Source: Caballeronia zhejiangensis (GTDB taxonomy: Bacteria; Pseudomonadota; Gammaproteobacteria; Burkholderiales; Burkholderiaceae). Taken from it: DNA of 64,000 nt. Positions 36,158 through 44,724 of this stretch are shown in pieces. Position numbers and translations under genes: made by a program. The DNA is taken from contig NZ_JFHD01000008.1 in the NCBI RefSeq assembly GCF_000698575.1, positions 62,001-126,000 of the forward strand, in the 5' to 3' direction. Position 1 is the stretch's first letter. Each line of letters begins with the position of its first letter. The notes beneath the pieces were generated by a model. It was not told where the DNA came from, did not search any database, and saw nothing but the letters and a program-made list of their open reading frames with translations.

Positions 36158-36955
36158 TCAGCGATGATCCGGATGCAGCAGCAATTCCGGCACGCCCGCG
36201 CGGTCGACATACACGACGGCGTTCTGCGCGAATTGCGTCATCAGCGTATTGGCGGTGTCGCGGGTCGCGCCGAGCGCGAAGAGGCTCGCTTCGGCCACCC
36301 AGACATGCTGCGGATCGACGCCCGCGCCCGGCAGCGCCTGCAATCCCATCTGTCCGACGCGTTCGATCAGCGCCCGCTGGCGCAGCGCATTTTCTTGCGG
36401 CGTGAGCACATGACCGAACGGATTGAACGCCGTGACGAACACCGCGCTTGCGACGCCATGCTTTTCGAGCAAGGCAACGACATCGCGATTCCCGACGCCG
36501 ATCTTCATGTCGATGTCCGGCTGCGCTTCGATCCGATAGATCGCCGCGCGATACGCATCGAGCGTCGCGGCGGGCAATGCGCGCGTAAGCACGATCGGCT
36601 GGCCATGCGGCGTGGCGCGCGCGGCCTCGTGCCATTCGTCGCGCCGCTGCGCAAGCATCGCGTCGCTCACGCATCCCTTTTCGGCAGTGAGGCGTTCGAG
36701 CGCGCTGAGCCAATGCGCGTAATACGTGTCGCCGTGATCGGGATCGCCCGCCGCCTGCGCGTCCTCGATCGCGATGCTCAACGCGTGCGCCCACTCCTTC
36801 CAGGTGAACACGCCGCGCTCGTGCAACGCGAGCGCCATCGCGAACGCCTGCGCTTCCCACGGCGCGCGAAACACGGGACCGTCGCCGTCGAAAGGCAGTT
36901 CGGGCAACGCGGCGCGCAGTTCTTTCAGCTTCGATTCAGCGTCGGTCGAGGTCAT
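36158..36955 (-). CDS. Nitrile hydratase activator fused to a DUF3293 domain
   Basis: The ATG at 36955 overlaps the beta-subunit stop (ATGA). The 265-residue product has two parts. Residues about 1-125 match nitrile hydratase accessory/activator proteins (FRAPWEAQAFAMALALHERG, FTWKEWAHAL, YYAHWLSALERL), which load cobalt into the alpha subunit by subunit exchange. Residues about 130-262 match DUF3293: TLDAYRAAIYRIEA, VTAFNPFG, QENALRQR and FAQNAVVYVD. The junction is in one uninterrupted frame. Activators usually stop at about 110-140 residues, so the extra domain is unusual. A role in metal delivery or in handling the product is only a guess. Confidence 0.85.
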   Translation of the reverse strand: MTSTDAESKLKELRAALPELPFDGDGPVFRAPWEAQAFAMALALHERGVFTWKEWAHALSIAIEDAQAAGDPDHGDTYYAHWLSALERLTAEKGCVSDAMLAQRRDEWHEAARATPHGQPIVLTRALPAATLDAYRAAIYRIEAQPDIDMKIGVGNRDVVALLEKHGVASAVFVTAFNPFGHVLTPQENALRQRALIERVGQMGLQALPGAGVDPQHVWVAEASLFALGATRDTANTLMTQFAQNAVVYVDRAGVPELLLHPDHR

Positions 36956-37614
36956 TCGAGATACGGCTCCCAGCAATCGACACACACCGACGACGCGGTC
37001 GTGTCCGCGCCCCACAAGTCTTTCGCCTCGAAACGCACGGTGTAGAGCCATTGCGGATGCTCGCCGTGACCGAGCGCGTTTTCATCGGGAAAGACGTGCG
37101 TGCCGCGCACCGCGACGACGCGCCCGAGCTTGCCGCGGCAATAGCGCGGCAGACGCGTGTGCGTCGGCGGATTCATCAGTTTCGTGCGGACTTCATCACC
37201 GATGGAAAAGCGCGCCGCCGACGCAGCCGGACGATCGACCGGCGCACCGCGCAACAGGGCGGCGCTTACGTCCTCCGCTTTCAGCACGCGCACGTTCGGC
37301 TTCGCGGCGGATTGCGAACGGCCGCTCGCGATCTCATCGGCGCTCGCGAGTCCCTTCGCCGTCAAGAGTTTCTTCAAGCCTTCGAACCAGATTTCGTAAT
37401 AGCTGCTGCCGAGATACTGCGCGGGCGGCAGGCTTTCGCGCGCGGCACGGGACGTGTCGATGTTCCATTGGCCCGTCGCGCCCATCGCGAGCGTGACGGC
37501 CAGCACGCGGCGCTCCCATTCCGCGTGAAACGGCGATGCGCCCGGCGCGTCGCAGGCATCGATTTCGATGGGGCCGAACGCCTGCATGCCGCCCATGTCG
37601 TGCGCCGCGTTCAT
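36952..37614 (-). CDS. nthB: Nitrile hydratase beta subunit
   Basis: The ATG at 37614 overlaps the alpha-subunit stop by 4 nt and starts the family signature [16 protein letters not shown] (residues 1-16). The 220-residue protein has the helical N-terminal domain ([21 protein letters not shown] near 58-78) and the SH3-like C-terminal barrel ([24 protein letters not shown] near 130-153, with the Arg residues that contact the metal centre). Together with alpha it forms the nitrile-to-amide enzyme. Confidence 0.95.
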   Translation of the reverse strand: MNAAHDMGGMQAFGPIEIDACDAPGASPFHAEWERRVLAVTLAMGATGQWNIDTSRAARESLPPAQYLGSSYYEIWFEGLKKLLTAKGLASADEIASGRSQSAAKPNVRVLKAEDVSAALLRGAPVDRPAASAARFSIGDEVRTKLMNPPTHTRLPRYCRGKLGRVVAVRGTHVFPDENALGHGEHPQWLYTVRFEAKDLWGADTTASSVCVDCWEPYLE

Positions 37615-38270
37615 GCCGATGCTCCCGTTGCCTGCGACGGCGCGAGCGCGACGCCCGTGCCGATCATCGAATCGCGTGTGACGAGATCGGCGAGCGCGTC
37701 TTCGTCGAGATGATCGGTGTCGGCGGGACGCATCGGCACGACGAGATAGCGCACTTCGGCGGTCGAATCCCATACGCGCAACTCGACCTGTTCCGGCAAT
37801 TCGACGCCGAAATCCCGCAGCACGCCGCGCGGATCGATCACCGCACGCGAGCGATACGGCGCCGACTTGTACCAGACCGGCGGCAGCCCGAGCACCGACC
37901 ACGGGTAGCACGAGCACAGCGTGCAGACGACCATGTTATGTACGTCCTCCGTGTTCTCGAGCGCGACCATGTGCTCGCCTTGCCGGCCGGTGAAACCGAG
38001 CGAGGCGATGGCGGCGGTGGCATCGTCCAAAAGCCATGTGCGAAACGCGGGATCGCTCCACGCCTTCGCGACGACGCGCGCGCCATTGCGCGGCCCGACC
38101 TTGTGCTCGTAGGTTTCGATGAAGACGTCTAGCGCTCGCGGATCGATATACCCTTTTTCGACCAGCAGCGATTCGAGCGCGCGCACGCGCAGGTCCATCT
38201 CCGGCAATTCACTGCCGGCGTGATCGTGATCGTGGTCGTGGTCGTGATGGTGCGGATGATCGTGGCTCAT
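37611..38270 (-). CDS. nthA: Nitrile hydratase alpha subunit, cobalt type, with His-rich N-terminus
   Basis: The ATG at 38270 gives 219 residues. The metal-claw motif VCTLCSC is at 115-121; Thr at the third position marks the cobalt class (iron enzymes have VCSLCSC), and Cys116, Cys119, Ser120 and Cys121 are the ligands. The YPW following it is typical. Unusually, the first 17 residues are almost only His and Asp ([17 protein letters not shown]), a likely metal-binding extension. The enzyme hydrates nitriles to amides in the cytoplasm. The gene heads an operon with nthB, the activator fusion, a tautomerase and a phosphopantetheinyl transferase; no amidase lies next to it. Confidence 0.96.
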   Translation of the reverse strand: MSHDHPHHHDHDHDHDHAGSELPEMDLRVRALESLLVEKGYIDPRALDVFIETYEHKVGPRNGARVVAKAWSDPAFRTWLLDDATAAIASLGFTGRQGEHMVALENTEDVHNMVVCTLCSCYPWSVLGLPPVWYKSAPYRSRAVIDPRGVLRDFGVELPEQVELRVWDSTAEVRYLVVPMRPADTDHLDEDALADLVTRDSMIGTGVALAPSQATGASA

Positions 38271-38394
38271 GAGCGGGCTCGCGCGTGGCACAGACGTCAC
38301 ACGTTACCGGAGTGTGCGCGCGCGCGCAAACCTCGTCACCGTGACGCGGCGCGCCGCCTATACTGGATTCAGCGTCTCATGCGAGGAGGATGCC

Positions 38395-38589
38395 ATGACA
38401 CGCAAGTACATCGATTGTCGCGAGTGCCCGAGCGACGTGAAATGCAGCGTCGTCCTGTCCGCCGACAGCGAGGACGAGTTGATGGAAGCGGCCGTGCAGC
38501 ATGCCGTCGCCGTCCATCAGCACACGGATTCGCCCGAACTGCGCTCGCAACTTAAGACCTTCTTTCACGACGGCACGCCGCCGGCCTGA
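38395..38589 (+). CDS. DUF1059 small protein
   Basis: AGGAGG lies 6 nt before the ATG at 38395, which sets the start; the upstream open frame is not used. The 64-residue protein begins MTRKYIDCRECPSDVKCS with Cys8, Cys11 and Cys17, and has the conserved HAVAVHQHTDSPELRSQL. This is the DUF1059 pattern of a small, possibly metal-binding protein. Divergent from the nitrile hydratase operon with 124 nt between. Confidence 0.85.
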   Translation: MTRKYIDCRECPSDVKCSVVLSADSEDELMEAAVQHAVAVHQHTDSPELRSQLKTFFHDGTPPA

Positions 38590-38605
38590 CCGGTCTTTGG
38601 CGTTC

Positions 38606-39499
38606 TCAGCCGAGCTCGAAGGTCGTTACACCGAAGACACGCGCGAGCGGCACGTCCGGGGCCGCACGCGTGTACATGCGCGCCGTTTCGAAGACGCTCG
38701 TCATGTCGTGTTCGACCGCCAGCGCCACCGCCGCAGGATTGATTTCGGGCACGTCGAGGAACACGGTCTCGCCGGGCAGCACGGAAACGAGCCCACGATA
38801 CAGCGCGCGCGCCGTGCTCAGATCGTCGGCGAAGAGCGGACCGATCTTGTGGCCCGCGCCGCAACGCCGGATCACGGCGAGGCCGCTCACCGCGTCGCCA
38901 TCGAGCGCGGCGAGTGCGCGCGCGTGCGCCTGCGGTTGCGACAGCCACGCTCGCAGGAACGCGGTGCGCTCGCACGCGAACACGCGGGTGTCGTAATCGA
39001 GAAGCCGCGCGAAGGGGATGTTCAGCGCATCGGTGATCGTGGCTCCATCGGCAGGATCTTCATCCGCCGATGCGATGCCTTCATAGCGCACGTTGCGATA
39101 CGCCAGCACGAAGCCGGATTTCCGATAGTTGGGCTGCTGCGCGAGCACGCCATCGAGCCCGATAGTGCGCGCGCCGAGATACGCCATGCCTTCGTTCCAC
39201 AAGCGCATGCCGAAGCCCTTGCCGCGCCATTCCGGAACCACGATATAGAGGCCGATGAAACCGAACGCATCGCCGTATGCGACCGCCGAGATGCAGCCGA
39301 CCGGCGCGCCGTCCCACGTGCCGACGAAAAATCCGTGCGGATCGGCGGCGAAGAACGAGCGGGCGTCGTCGAGACCGGGATTCCATCCTTCGGTCGCGGC
39401 CCATTCGAGCGCGACGTCGACATCGCGCGGCGTCATGCGGCGTATTGCGAAACGGGGATTGTCGGGTGTCGCGTGCGAGGGACAGGGAACGGACGGCAT
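38606..39499 (-). CDS. GNAT-family N-acetyltransferase with second GNAT-like domain
   Basis: The 297-residue protein has an N-terminal GNAT domain (about 15-150), with the acetyl-CoA-binding P-loop VVPEWRGKGFGMRLW at 87-101 (the R/Q-x-x-G-x-G/A pattern). A second, YitH-like acetyltransferase domain covers about 155-290. Proteins of this architecture are about 280-300 residues. The acceptor is unknown. It converges on the DUF1059 gene with a 16-nt gap. Confidence 0.85.
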   Translation of the reverse strand: MPSVPCPSHATPDNPRFAIRRMTPRDVDVALEWAATEGWNPGLDDARSFFAADPHGFFVGTWDGAPVGCISAVAYGDAFGFIGLYIVVPEWRGKGFGMRLWNEGMAYLGARTIGLDGVLAQQPNYRKSGFVLAYRNVRYEGIASADEDPADGATITDALNIPFARLLDYDTRVFACERTAFLRAWLSQPQAHARALAALDGDAVSGLAVIRRCGAGHKIGPLFADDLSTARALYRGLVSVLPGETVFLDVPEINPAAVALAVEHDMTSVFETARMYTRAAPDVPLARVFGVTTFELG

Positions 39500-39638
39500 G
39501 GGACGCGCCTTGTCGGAATGCGGATGCGTTCAGTGTCGCGCGTTTCCGGTGCAGGCGAAAGATGCAGCGAGGCGTGGGTGCAACGAGGGGAAAAAAGAAC
39601 GGTGGGACGATAACGGGGGCGAGCGTGTGCCGCCCCGA

Positions 39639-39878
39639 TCAGGAATACCCTTGACGCCGCTCGCTGCGGCTGAAACTCTGGCGCGAGCGCCAGTCTTCCG
39701 AGCGCAGGACGTGTTCGCCGTCCTCGCGTGCCTCTTCCTCGGATCCGAAGCCTTCGTCGCTATACGCGACGACCTTCATTCCGCCTCCCGCCGCTCGCTC
39801 GACGGTGATGCCCCAATGCCACCCTCCTTCCTGATGAAAGACGTGCAGCGTCGGTTGCGACGATGTGGTCAGTTCCAT
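39639..39878 (-). CDS. Small hypothetical protein (79 aa), WGITVE-type
   Basis: The ATG at 39878 follows GGGAG by 8 nt on the minus strand; the longer open frame lacks support. The 79-residue product is acidic in the middle and Arg/Ser-rich at the end. It has the pattern LHVFHQEGGWHWGITVERAAGGG (residues 11-33) and a short SEEEAREDGEHVL helix (54-66). It resembles small conserved Burkholderia proteins of unknown function; I cannot assign a family. Confidence 0.65.
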   Translation of the reverse strand: MELTTSSQPTLHVFHQEGGWHWGITVERAAGGGMKVVAYSDEGFGSEEEAREDGEHVLRSEDWRSRQSFSRSERRQGYS

Positions 39879-40176
39879 ATGTGCGGCTCCCTCAGGCTGA
39901 CGACCGTAATGCTTACCGGCCCGCCCGATGAAACGCTCTGTGCTTGCCGGCGTTTGATTGTTCGTGTCGATGCTCGAATGCGTGCGGCGGCGGCCTGTGC
40001 CACCTGCCAGGAACAGCATACGCAATGGGATGCTGCGTTGCAACACGAGATTTCCCCTATGCGTCGCGCGAAACGCACGTCCGTTACATGCGCTAACGGG
40101 AAATTCGTGACGGTTACATGACGAAGCATGGAAGGCAGCGACGACGGTGTTCGCCATCGTCGTGCCTGCTGTATTT
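39879..40176. other. Intergenic region of about 300 bases
   Basis: It lies upstream of the 79-residue gene and downstream of the cupin gene, both on the minus strand. No gene, terminator or clear promoter is visible. Confidence 0.4.
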
Positions 40177-40683
40177 CTATTCGCCGTCCCAGTAGTGCAG
40201 CGAATCGCTTGCGCGAAACACGGCGCGCAAGCCCTTCACGCCCGGCTCGTCGGCGACGAGCACGGCCTGGCGGCCCGTATCCGGATACTCGACCACTTCG
40301 GGCGATTGCATCGTGCTGACCGCAAGGTAGCGCAACGGTTGCGCGCCCGTGTTGACGATCTGATGCGCCGTCGATGCATCGCCCGGCGGGCAGGCGATGA
40401 CGTCGCCCGCGCGAATCGCATGCGTCTCCTGGCCGATGCGGACTTCGCCCTCGCCTTCCACCACGAAGAACATCTCCTCGTTCACGCGATGATGATGAAA
40501 CGGAAACGCGCGCTTGCCCGCTTCGAGCACGATGAGGCTATAGCCGAGCTTCCTCGCGCCGAGCATGCCGCCGATACGCGCAATGCGCGGCGCGTAACGT
40601 TCGGCGGCGGCACCCGTCGGCGCGAATTCCGGCGGCAGCGGTTGCGGTTCGAGCGCATCGAGATTGATGATCGGCGGTTTCAT
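40177..40683 (-). CDS. Cupin-domain protein (HHH-type)
   Basis: The ATG at 40683 begins MKPPIINLDALEPQP; the upstream TTG/ATG option adds only nine residues. The 168-residue protein has cupin motif 1 as PFHHHRVNEEMFFVVEGEGEVRIG (about 60-83) and motif 2 as AGDVIACPPGDASTAHQIVN (91-110). The metal site is therefore intact. The family often carries sugar- or quercetin-like substrates, but none can be named. It is 23 nt downstream of an alpha/beta hydrolase gene on the same strand. Confidence 0.82.
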   Translation of the reverse strand: MKPPIINLDALEPQPLPPEFAPTGAAAERYAPRIARIGGMLGARKLGYSLIVLEAGKRAFPFHHHRVNEEMFFVVEGEGEVRIGQETHAIRAGDVIACPPGDASTAHQIVNTGAQPLRYLAVSTMQSPEVVEYPDTGRQAVLVADEPGVKGLRAVFRASDSLHYWDGE

Positions 40684-40706
40684 ATTGACCTTGAAACAAA
40701 TGGGTG

Positions 40707-41501
40707 TCATGCATTCGTCACTGAAACGTCACGCGTGCGCTTGCGCTCGTCGAGCCACGCGGCGATGGCTGCGCACGTCCAGTTGGCATCGTCGTGAGGC
40801 AGATCGTGGCCCGCCCACGGATGCACCGCGTGCGAGGCACGCCATTGCGCCGCGATGCGCAGCGAGCATATCGGATCGACGAGCCGGTCCGCCGCCGACG
40901 ATAGCAGCAATACGGGACATGGCGGTGCATCGACGCGCGCGCGAAAGCGCGCCGCCGCCGCGAGTTGACGCAGCGCGTTCGCCGCGCTCGCGCCATGCGT
41001 GCGCCGAAGATGCGCCCAGTGCGCGATATCCGCGTCACGCGTGTCGATACGATTGCACGTCAGCGCGTGGATGAGCGTTTCACATCGCTCAGGCTGCGTC
41101 CACGTCATTGCGATTCGCGCGAGCATCGGCCACGCATTGGGACGCAGGCGTTCGGACACGCCCGCGAACGGGCGCATGCTGGTGTTGATCAGCACGAGCC
41201 GCTCGATCTCGCCGGGATGATGTTCGGCCCACGCAGTGGCGACCATCGCGCCGAGCGACATCGCAAGCACGCGGCACGGCATGCGTATGTTCAGCGCGGC
41301 GGCGCGCTCGCGAACGAACGCCATCATCCTGACGACGGAAAGCGGCGCCCCATGCGCGCGTTCGACGCCATTGCCCGGCAGATCGATGCATATCGCGCGC
41401 TCGCCCGCGCCTGCGAGCCCATGCGCGGCGAGCGCCGCATCGAACGCGCCCCAGTGACGCGCTTCACGCGTGAGGCCGCGCAGAAGGATCCACTGGCTCA
41501 T
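40707..41501 (-). CDS. Alpha/beta-fold hydrolase
   Basis: The ATG at 41501 overlaps the stop of the carboxypeptidase gene (ATGA). The 264-residue protein has LRGLTREARHWGAF (oxyanion loop, residues 7-20), the nucleophile elbow LAMSLGAM (79-86, Ser82) and a late His in AGHDLPHDD (about 238-246). All three triad positions are plausible. BioH-like esterases share this layout. Coupling to an M14 carboxypeptidase suggests a small degradation or modification module, but the substrate is unknown. Confidence 0.85.
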   Translation of the reverse strand: MSQWILLRGLTREARHWGAFDAALAAHGLAGAGERAICIDLPGNGVERAHGAPLSVVRMMAFVRERAAALNIRMPCRVLAMSLGAMVATAWAEHHPGEIERLVLINTSMRPFAGVSERLRPNAWPMLARIAMTWTQPERCETLIHALTCNRIDTRDADIAHWAHLRRTHGASAANALRQLAAAARFRARVDAPPCPVLLLSSAADRLVDPICSLRIAAQWRASHAVHPWAGHDLPHDDANWTCAAIAAWLDERKRTRDVSVTNA

Positions 41502-42535
41502 CGCAGGGCCGTGCGTTGCCAGTGCTCGCGCGCGCGCCGCAGCACGTCCTCGCGGAATTCGCCGCTCGGCAGCCAGCGACGCGACGAGAACGCCGCGCGC
41601 GTGAGGAAATCGAAGAAGTTCGGATGACGCCGCAGCACGCGCCTCGTCCGGTGCGCCTTGATCGGATTGAAGATGCCGAGGCGCGAGAAAAGCTGCATCG
41701 GATTCTTTCGAATCCAGCGCCACGAGCCGAGTTCGAGCGTCATCGGAAGGAAGATGTTGGGTGCGCGCGAGCGGTCATACGCGAAATCCCACAGATCGCC
41801 GTGCAGCAGGTATTGATGACTCTGCGGCTCGAACGCGTAGCCATGATGCGGATACGACTCCTCGAACATCGTCTTCAGCAGAAACATTTCCGGCAGATGC
41901 GCCATTTGCCGCTCGGTGCGCGCGTAGGGAAACCAGATGCTGTCGTCCCAGCCGAAGCCCGAATGACAATCGAGCGCGAAGCTCAACGGCCGCGACATCA
42001 ACTGTTCCTCGACAACGGAAAGCAGCGCCGCGCTCTCCACTTCCATGCGGCCATCGGCCGGGCCGCGATACCACGGCAGCCACGGCCCGATGCGCTGTCC
42101 GCCCGCGAGAAACGGCACGCGTCCTTCGGCGCTTTGCGGCGCGTTGCGCATCAGATCGACGCCATTCGGATTCGCGCGGGTGCGCGCGAACATGCCGCCG
42201 GGATTGACGATCGGCATGAAGATGAGCCGCACCGCGCGCAGTTGATGATGCAGCGTGTCGTCCCATTCGAGCCGTCGCAACAGCGCGCGCATGTATTCGA
42301 GGACGAGTTGCGTGCCGATGCATTCGAGCCCATGCACGCCGCCGAAAAAGCCGATGGCGGGCGCTTGCGGATCGTCCGAGCCGATCGCCGCGGTCAGGAT
42401 CGGAAACATATGCTCGCGTGCGCGCACTTCGCCGATCGTGTGCCACGCGAAGCGCGCGCCGCCCGCGACGCGAATCGCTTTCAGTTCGTCCATCTCCGGA
42501 AAACTGCTGGTGATGGCAACGCTCGACGTGCTCAT
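41498..42535 (-). CDS. M14-family zinc carboxypeptidase
   Basis: The 345-residue protein has the zinc ligands of M14: HGLE (in GGVHGLECIG, about 66-75, His and Glu) and the later His in DCHSGFGWDD (about 189-198). The catalytic Glu is in TLELGSW (about 269-275). Spacing fits the AstE/carboxypeptidase branch. There is no signal peptide, so the enzyme is probably cytoplasmic. It precedes and overlaps an alpha/beta hydrolase gene. Confidence 0.87.
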   Translation of the reverse strand: MSTSSVAITSSFPEMDELKAIRVAGGARFAWHTIGEVRAREHMFPILTAAIGSDDPQAPAIGFFGGVHGLECIGTQLVLEYMRALLRRLEWDDTLHHQLRAVRLIFMPIVNPGGMFARTRANPNGVDLMRNAPQSAEGRVPFLAGGQRIGPWLPWYRGPADGRMEVESAALLSVVEEQLMSRPLSFALDCHSGFGWDDSIWFPYARTERQMAHLPEMFLLKTMFEESYPHHGYAFEPQSHQYLLHGDLWDFAYDRSRAPNIFLPMTLELGSWRWIRKNPMQLFSRLGIFNPIKAHRTRRVLRRHPNFFDFLTRAAFSSRRWLPSGEFREDVLRRAREHWQRTALR

Positions 42536-42744
42536 GACTGGGCCTGTTTGTCGTGTATTCGTTGGCTCAGGCTATGGTTCTATGAATCGCCGGAACGCCC
42601 CGCCCGAAGAAATCGAGTATAGGGCGGTTCGTCAGCACACGACATATGAAACGCGACGCGCCGAACGCGAACAACGTGTTCTGCGCGTTTTCGTTCCGTC
42701 ACCTAGAATGAAATCGCCGTGCTACGCGGTGTGAGGTATTCGTC

Positions 42745-42996
42745 ATGACATCCATTTCCCGCATCATCCTCGGCGCGCTCGCTTTGTGCTGCGCCGCGTC
42801 CGCGCTCGCGCAACCGCCGGCGCAAACCACCGATCCGAACGCGCCGAAAACGCGCGACCAGGTCCGGCAGGAATTTCTGCTGTGGCGCTCGGTCGGCTAC
42901 GATCCGAACGACTGGCTGGACTACCCGGACAACGCGATGCGCGCGAGCCGCATCATCGCGCAACGGCAGGCTCGCGGCGAAACCCGCGTGCAGTAA
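42745..42996 (+). CDS. DUF4148 small secreted protein
   Basis: A GTGAGGT-type site precedes the ATG. The 83-residue product has a signal peptide (residues 1-22, cut near ALAQ) and a short mature chain with TRDQVRQEFLLWRSVGYDPNDW (about 36-57). That is the DUF4148 pattern common in Burkholderiaceae, where many paralogues exist as periplasmic proteins of unknown function. Confidence 0.82.
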   Translation: MTSISRIILGALALCCAASALAQPPAQTTDPNAPKTRDQVRQEFLLWRSVGYDPNDWLDYPDNAMRASRIIAQRQARGETRVQ

Positions 42997-43007
42997 GCGC
43001 GCATTCG

Positions 43008-44189
43008 TCAGGCCGATTCGCCGCGCGGCTTCGGCCCGCGCAGGATGCGCCGCGCGATGCTCCATCGATGCACTTCCGACGGACCGTCGTAGATACGGAA
43101 CGCGCGCATGTCCGCGAAAATCCGCGCGACGACGGTTTCGTGCGTGACGCCCTGCCCGCCGAGCACCTGCACCGAGCGGTCGACGACCCGCCACAGCGCC
43201 TCCGACGACACCACTTTCGCGATGCTCGATTCGTGCTTGCCGAGCACGCCCTGATCGAGCACCCACGCGCAATGCCAGATGGCGAGACGCGTGACGTGCA
43301 GATCCATTTCGTTATCGGCGAGCATGAAGCCGACGCCTTCGTGCTCGCCCAATGCCTTGCCGAACGCCTGACGCTGCCGCGCATGCGCCGTCGCGACATC
43401 GTGCGCGCGCCGCGCGGCGCCGAGCCAGCGCATGCAGTGCGTGAGACGCGCCGGCGATAGCCGCACCTGCGCGTAGCGAAATCCTTCGCCCGGCTCGCCC
43501 AATACGTTTTCCTTCGGCACGCGCAGGCCCTCGAAGCGCACGACGCCGTGGCCGCCGGGAAAGCACGTATCGAGCGAATCCATCGCGCGCTCGATCACGA
43601 TGCCGGGGCTCGACATATCGGCGAGGAACATCGTCGCGGGACCGTCGGCGAACTTCGCCATGATGATCGCGACCGCCGCGCCTTCCGCGCCCGTGATGAA
43701 CCATTTGCGTCCGTCGATCACGTAGTCGTCGCCGTCCTGCACGGCGATGGTCTGCAGCATCGCCGGATCGGCGCCCGCACCCGGCGGCGGCTCGGTCATG
43801 CAGAAACACGAGCGAATCTCGCCCGCCGCGAGCGGACGCAGCCAGCGCTCCTTTTGCTGCGGCGTAGCGATGGCTTCGAGCAGATGCATGTTCCCTTCGT
43901 CGGGCGCGGCGATGTTCAGCGCGACCGGACCGAGCGGCGAATAGCCCGCCTCCTCGAACAGAATGGCTTTCGCGACGTGATTCAGGCCCAGGCCGCCGAA
44001 TTCGGGCGATACGTGGCTCGACAACAGCTTCGCCGCGCGCCCTTTCGCGATCAACTCGGCGCGCAGCGCTTCGTTCGGGCCATGCGGCGTGCAACGCGGA
44101 TCGCGCTCGAACGGCACGATCTCTTCAGCGATGAAAGCGCGCACGCGCGCCTGCAGATCGGTCAACTCCGGCGAAAGCGAAAAGTCCAT
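43008..44189 (-). CDS. Acyl-CoA dehydrogenase (ACAD10/11-like)
   Basis: The ATG at 44189 follows GAGGA by 7 nt. The 393-residue protein has all acyl-CoA dehydrogenase domains: the N-terminal helical part, CFCMTEPPPGAGADPA (about 132-147, FAD/substrate loop), the beta domain with KWFITGAEGA (about 165-174), and the C-terminal helical part with QVLGGQGVTHE and RIYDGPSEVHRWSIARRIL (about 366-384). The DGPSEVH form, with Asp before Gly, is typical of the ACAD10/11-related group. It oxidises an acyl-CoA at the alpha-beta bond, passing electrons to ETF; the chain is unknown. Confidence 0.92.
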   Translation of the reverse strand: MDFSLSPELTDLQARVRAFIAEEIVPFERDPRCTPHGPNEALRAELIAKGRAAKLLSSHVSPEFGGLGLNHVAKAILFEEAGYSPLGPVALNIAAPDEGNMHLLEAIATPQQKERWLRPLAAGEIRSCFCMTEPPPGAGADPAMLQTIAVQDGDDYVIDGRKWFITGAEGAAVAIIMAKFADGPATMFLADMSSPGIVIERAMDSLDTCFPGGHGVVRFEGLRVPKENVLGEPGEGFRYAQVRLSPARLTHCMRWLGAARRAHDVATAHARQRQAFGKALGEHEGVGFMLADNEMDLHVTRLAIWHCAWVLDQGVLGKHESSIAKVVSSEALWRVVDRSVQVLGGQGVTHETVVARIFADMRAFRIYDGPSEVHRWSIARRILRGPKPRGESA

Positions 44190-44270
44190 CGACAATCCTC
44201 TAAGGGAACGGGCTGAACGCCAAGCTTAACCGCGCGGGCGCATCGTGCGCCAGTGGCGTTCGTCCGGGTG

Positions 44271-44651
44271 TCAGTCGTCGTACTCCGTGTACTTGCGCGC
44301 GTCGCCCTTCACTTTGTGCGCCGGATATTTCGACCGGTTCAGCGCCATCTTCTCGATCAGCGCGCGATGCAGATCGACGTCGAGGGAGTCGGCGAGCATC
44401 ACGAGATAGGCGAGCACGTCCGCCATTTCGTGGCGAATGGCTTGCAGCTTCGATTCGTCGAGTTCGGTTCTGTCGCCGGTGGCGAGCCACGTGAACGGTT
44501 CGAGCAACTCGCTCGCTTCCACCGACAACGCCGCAGCCAGATTCTTCGGCGAATGAAAGCGGCTCCAGTCCCGCTCGCGGACGAACTCGCGCAGCATGTC
44601 GCGCATTGCGACGAGCTCGCTCGCGGTTTCCCGCTGATCCTGTTGCTCCAT
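44271..44651 (-). CDS. MazG-like nucleotide pyrophosphohydrolase
   Basis: The ATG at 44651 starts MEQQDQRETASEL; the frame upstream is a shadow of the reductase region. The 126-residue protein has the metal-binding motif of the all-alpha NTP pyrophosphatases: SVEASELLEPF (about 43-53) and HEMADVLAYLVML (about 73-85), as in dCTPase/RS21-C6 members. It likely hydrolyses non-canonical or pyrimidine nucleoside triphosphates as house-cleaning. It lies 73 nt downstream of panE-like on the same strand. Confidence 0.87.
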   Translation of the reverse strand: MEQQDQRETASELVAMRDMLREFVRERDWSRFHSPKNLAAALSVEASELLEPFTWLATGDRTELDESKLQAIRHEMADVLAYLVMLADSLDVDLHRALIEKMALNRSKYPAHKVKGDARKYTEYDD

Positions 44652-44724
44652 GGGGTTCCTCTGAAGATGTCGGGTGTGCGCGAAGGTGCTGCCTTCGCCG
44701 GACAGAGTGGCGCGGTGAACCGGC

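Noticed and set aside
36158..36955. Treating the activator and DUF3293 halves as two genes joined by a frameshift
   Set aside because: The frame is continuous with no stop or restart between the halves, and there is no ribosome site before the second half.
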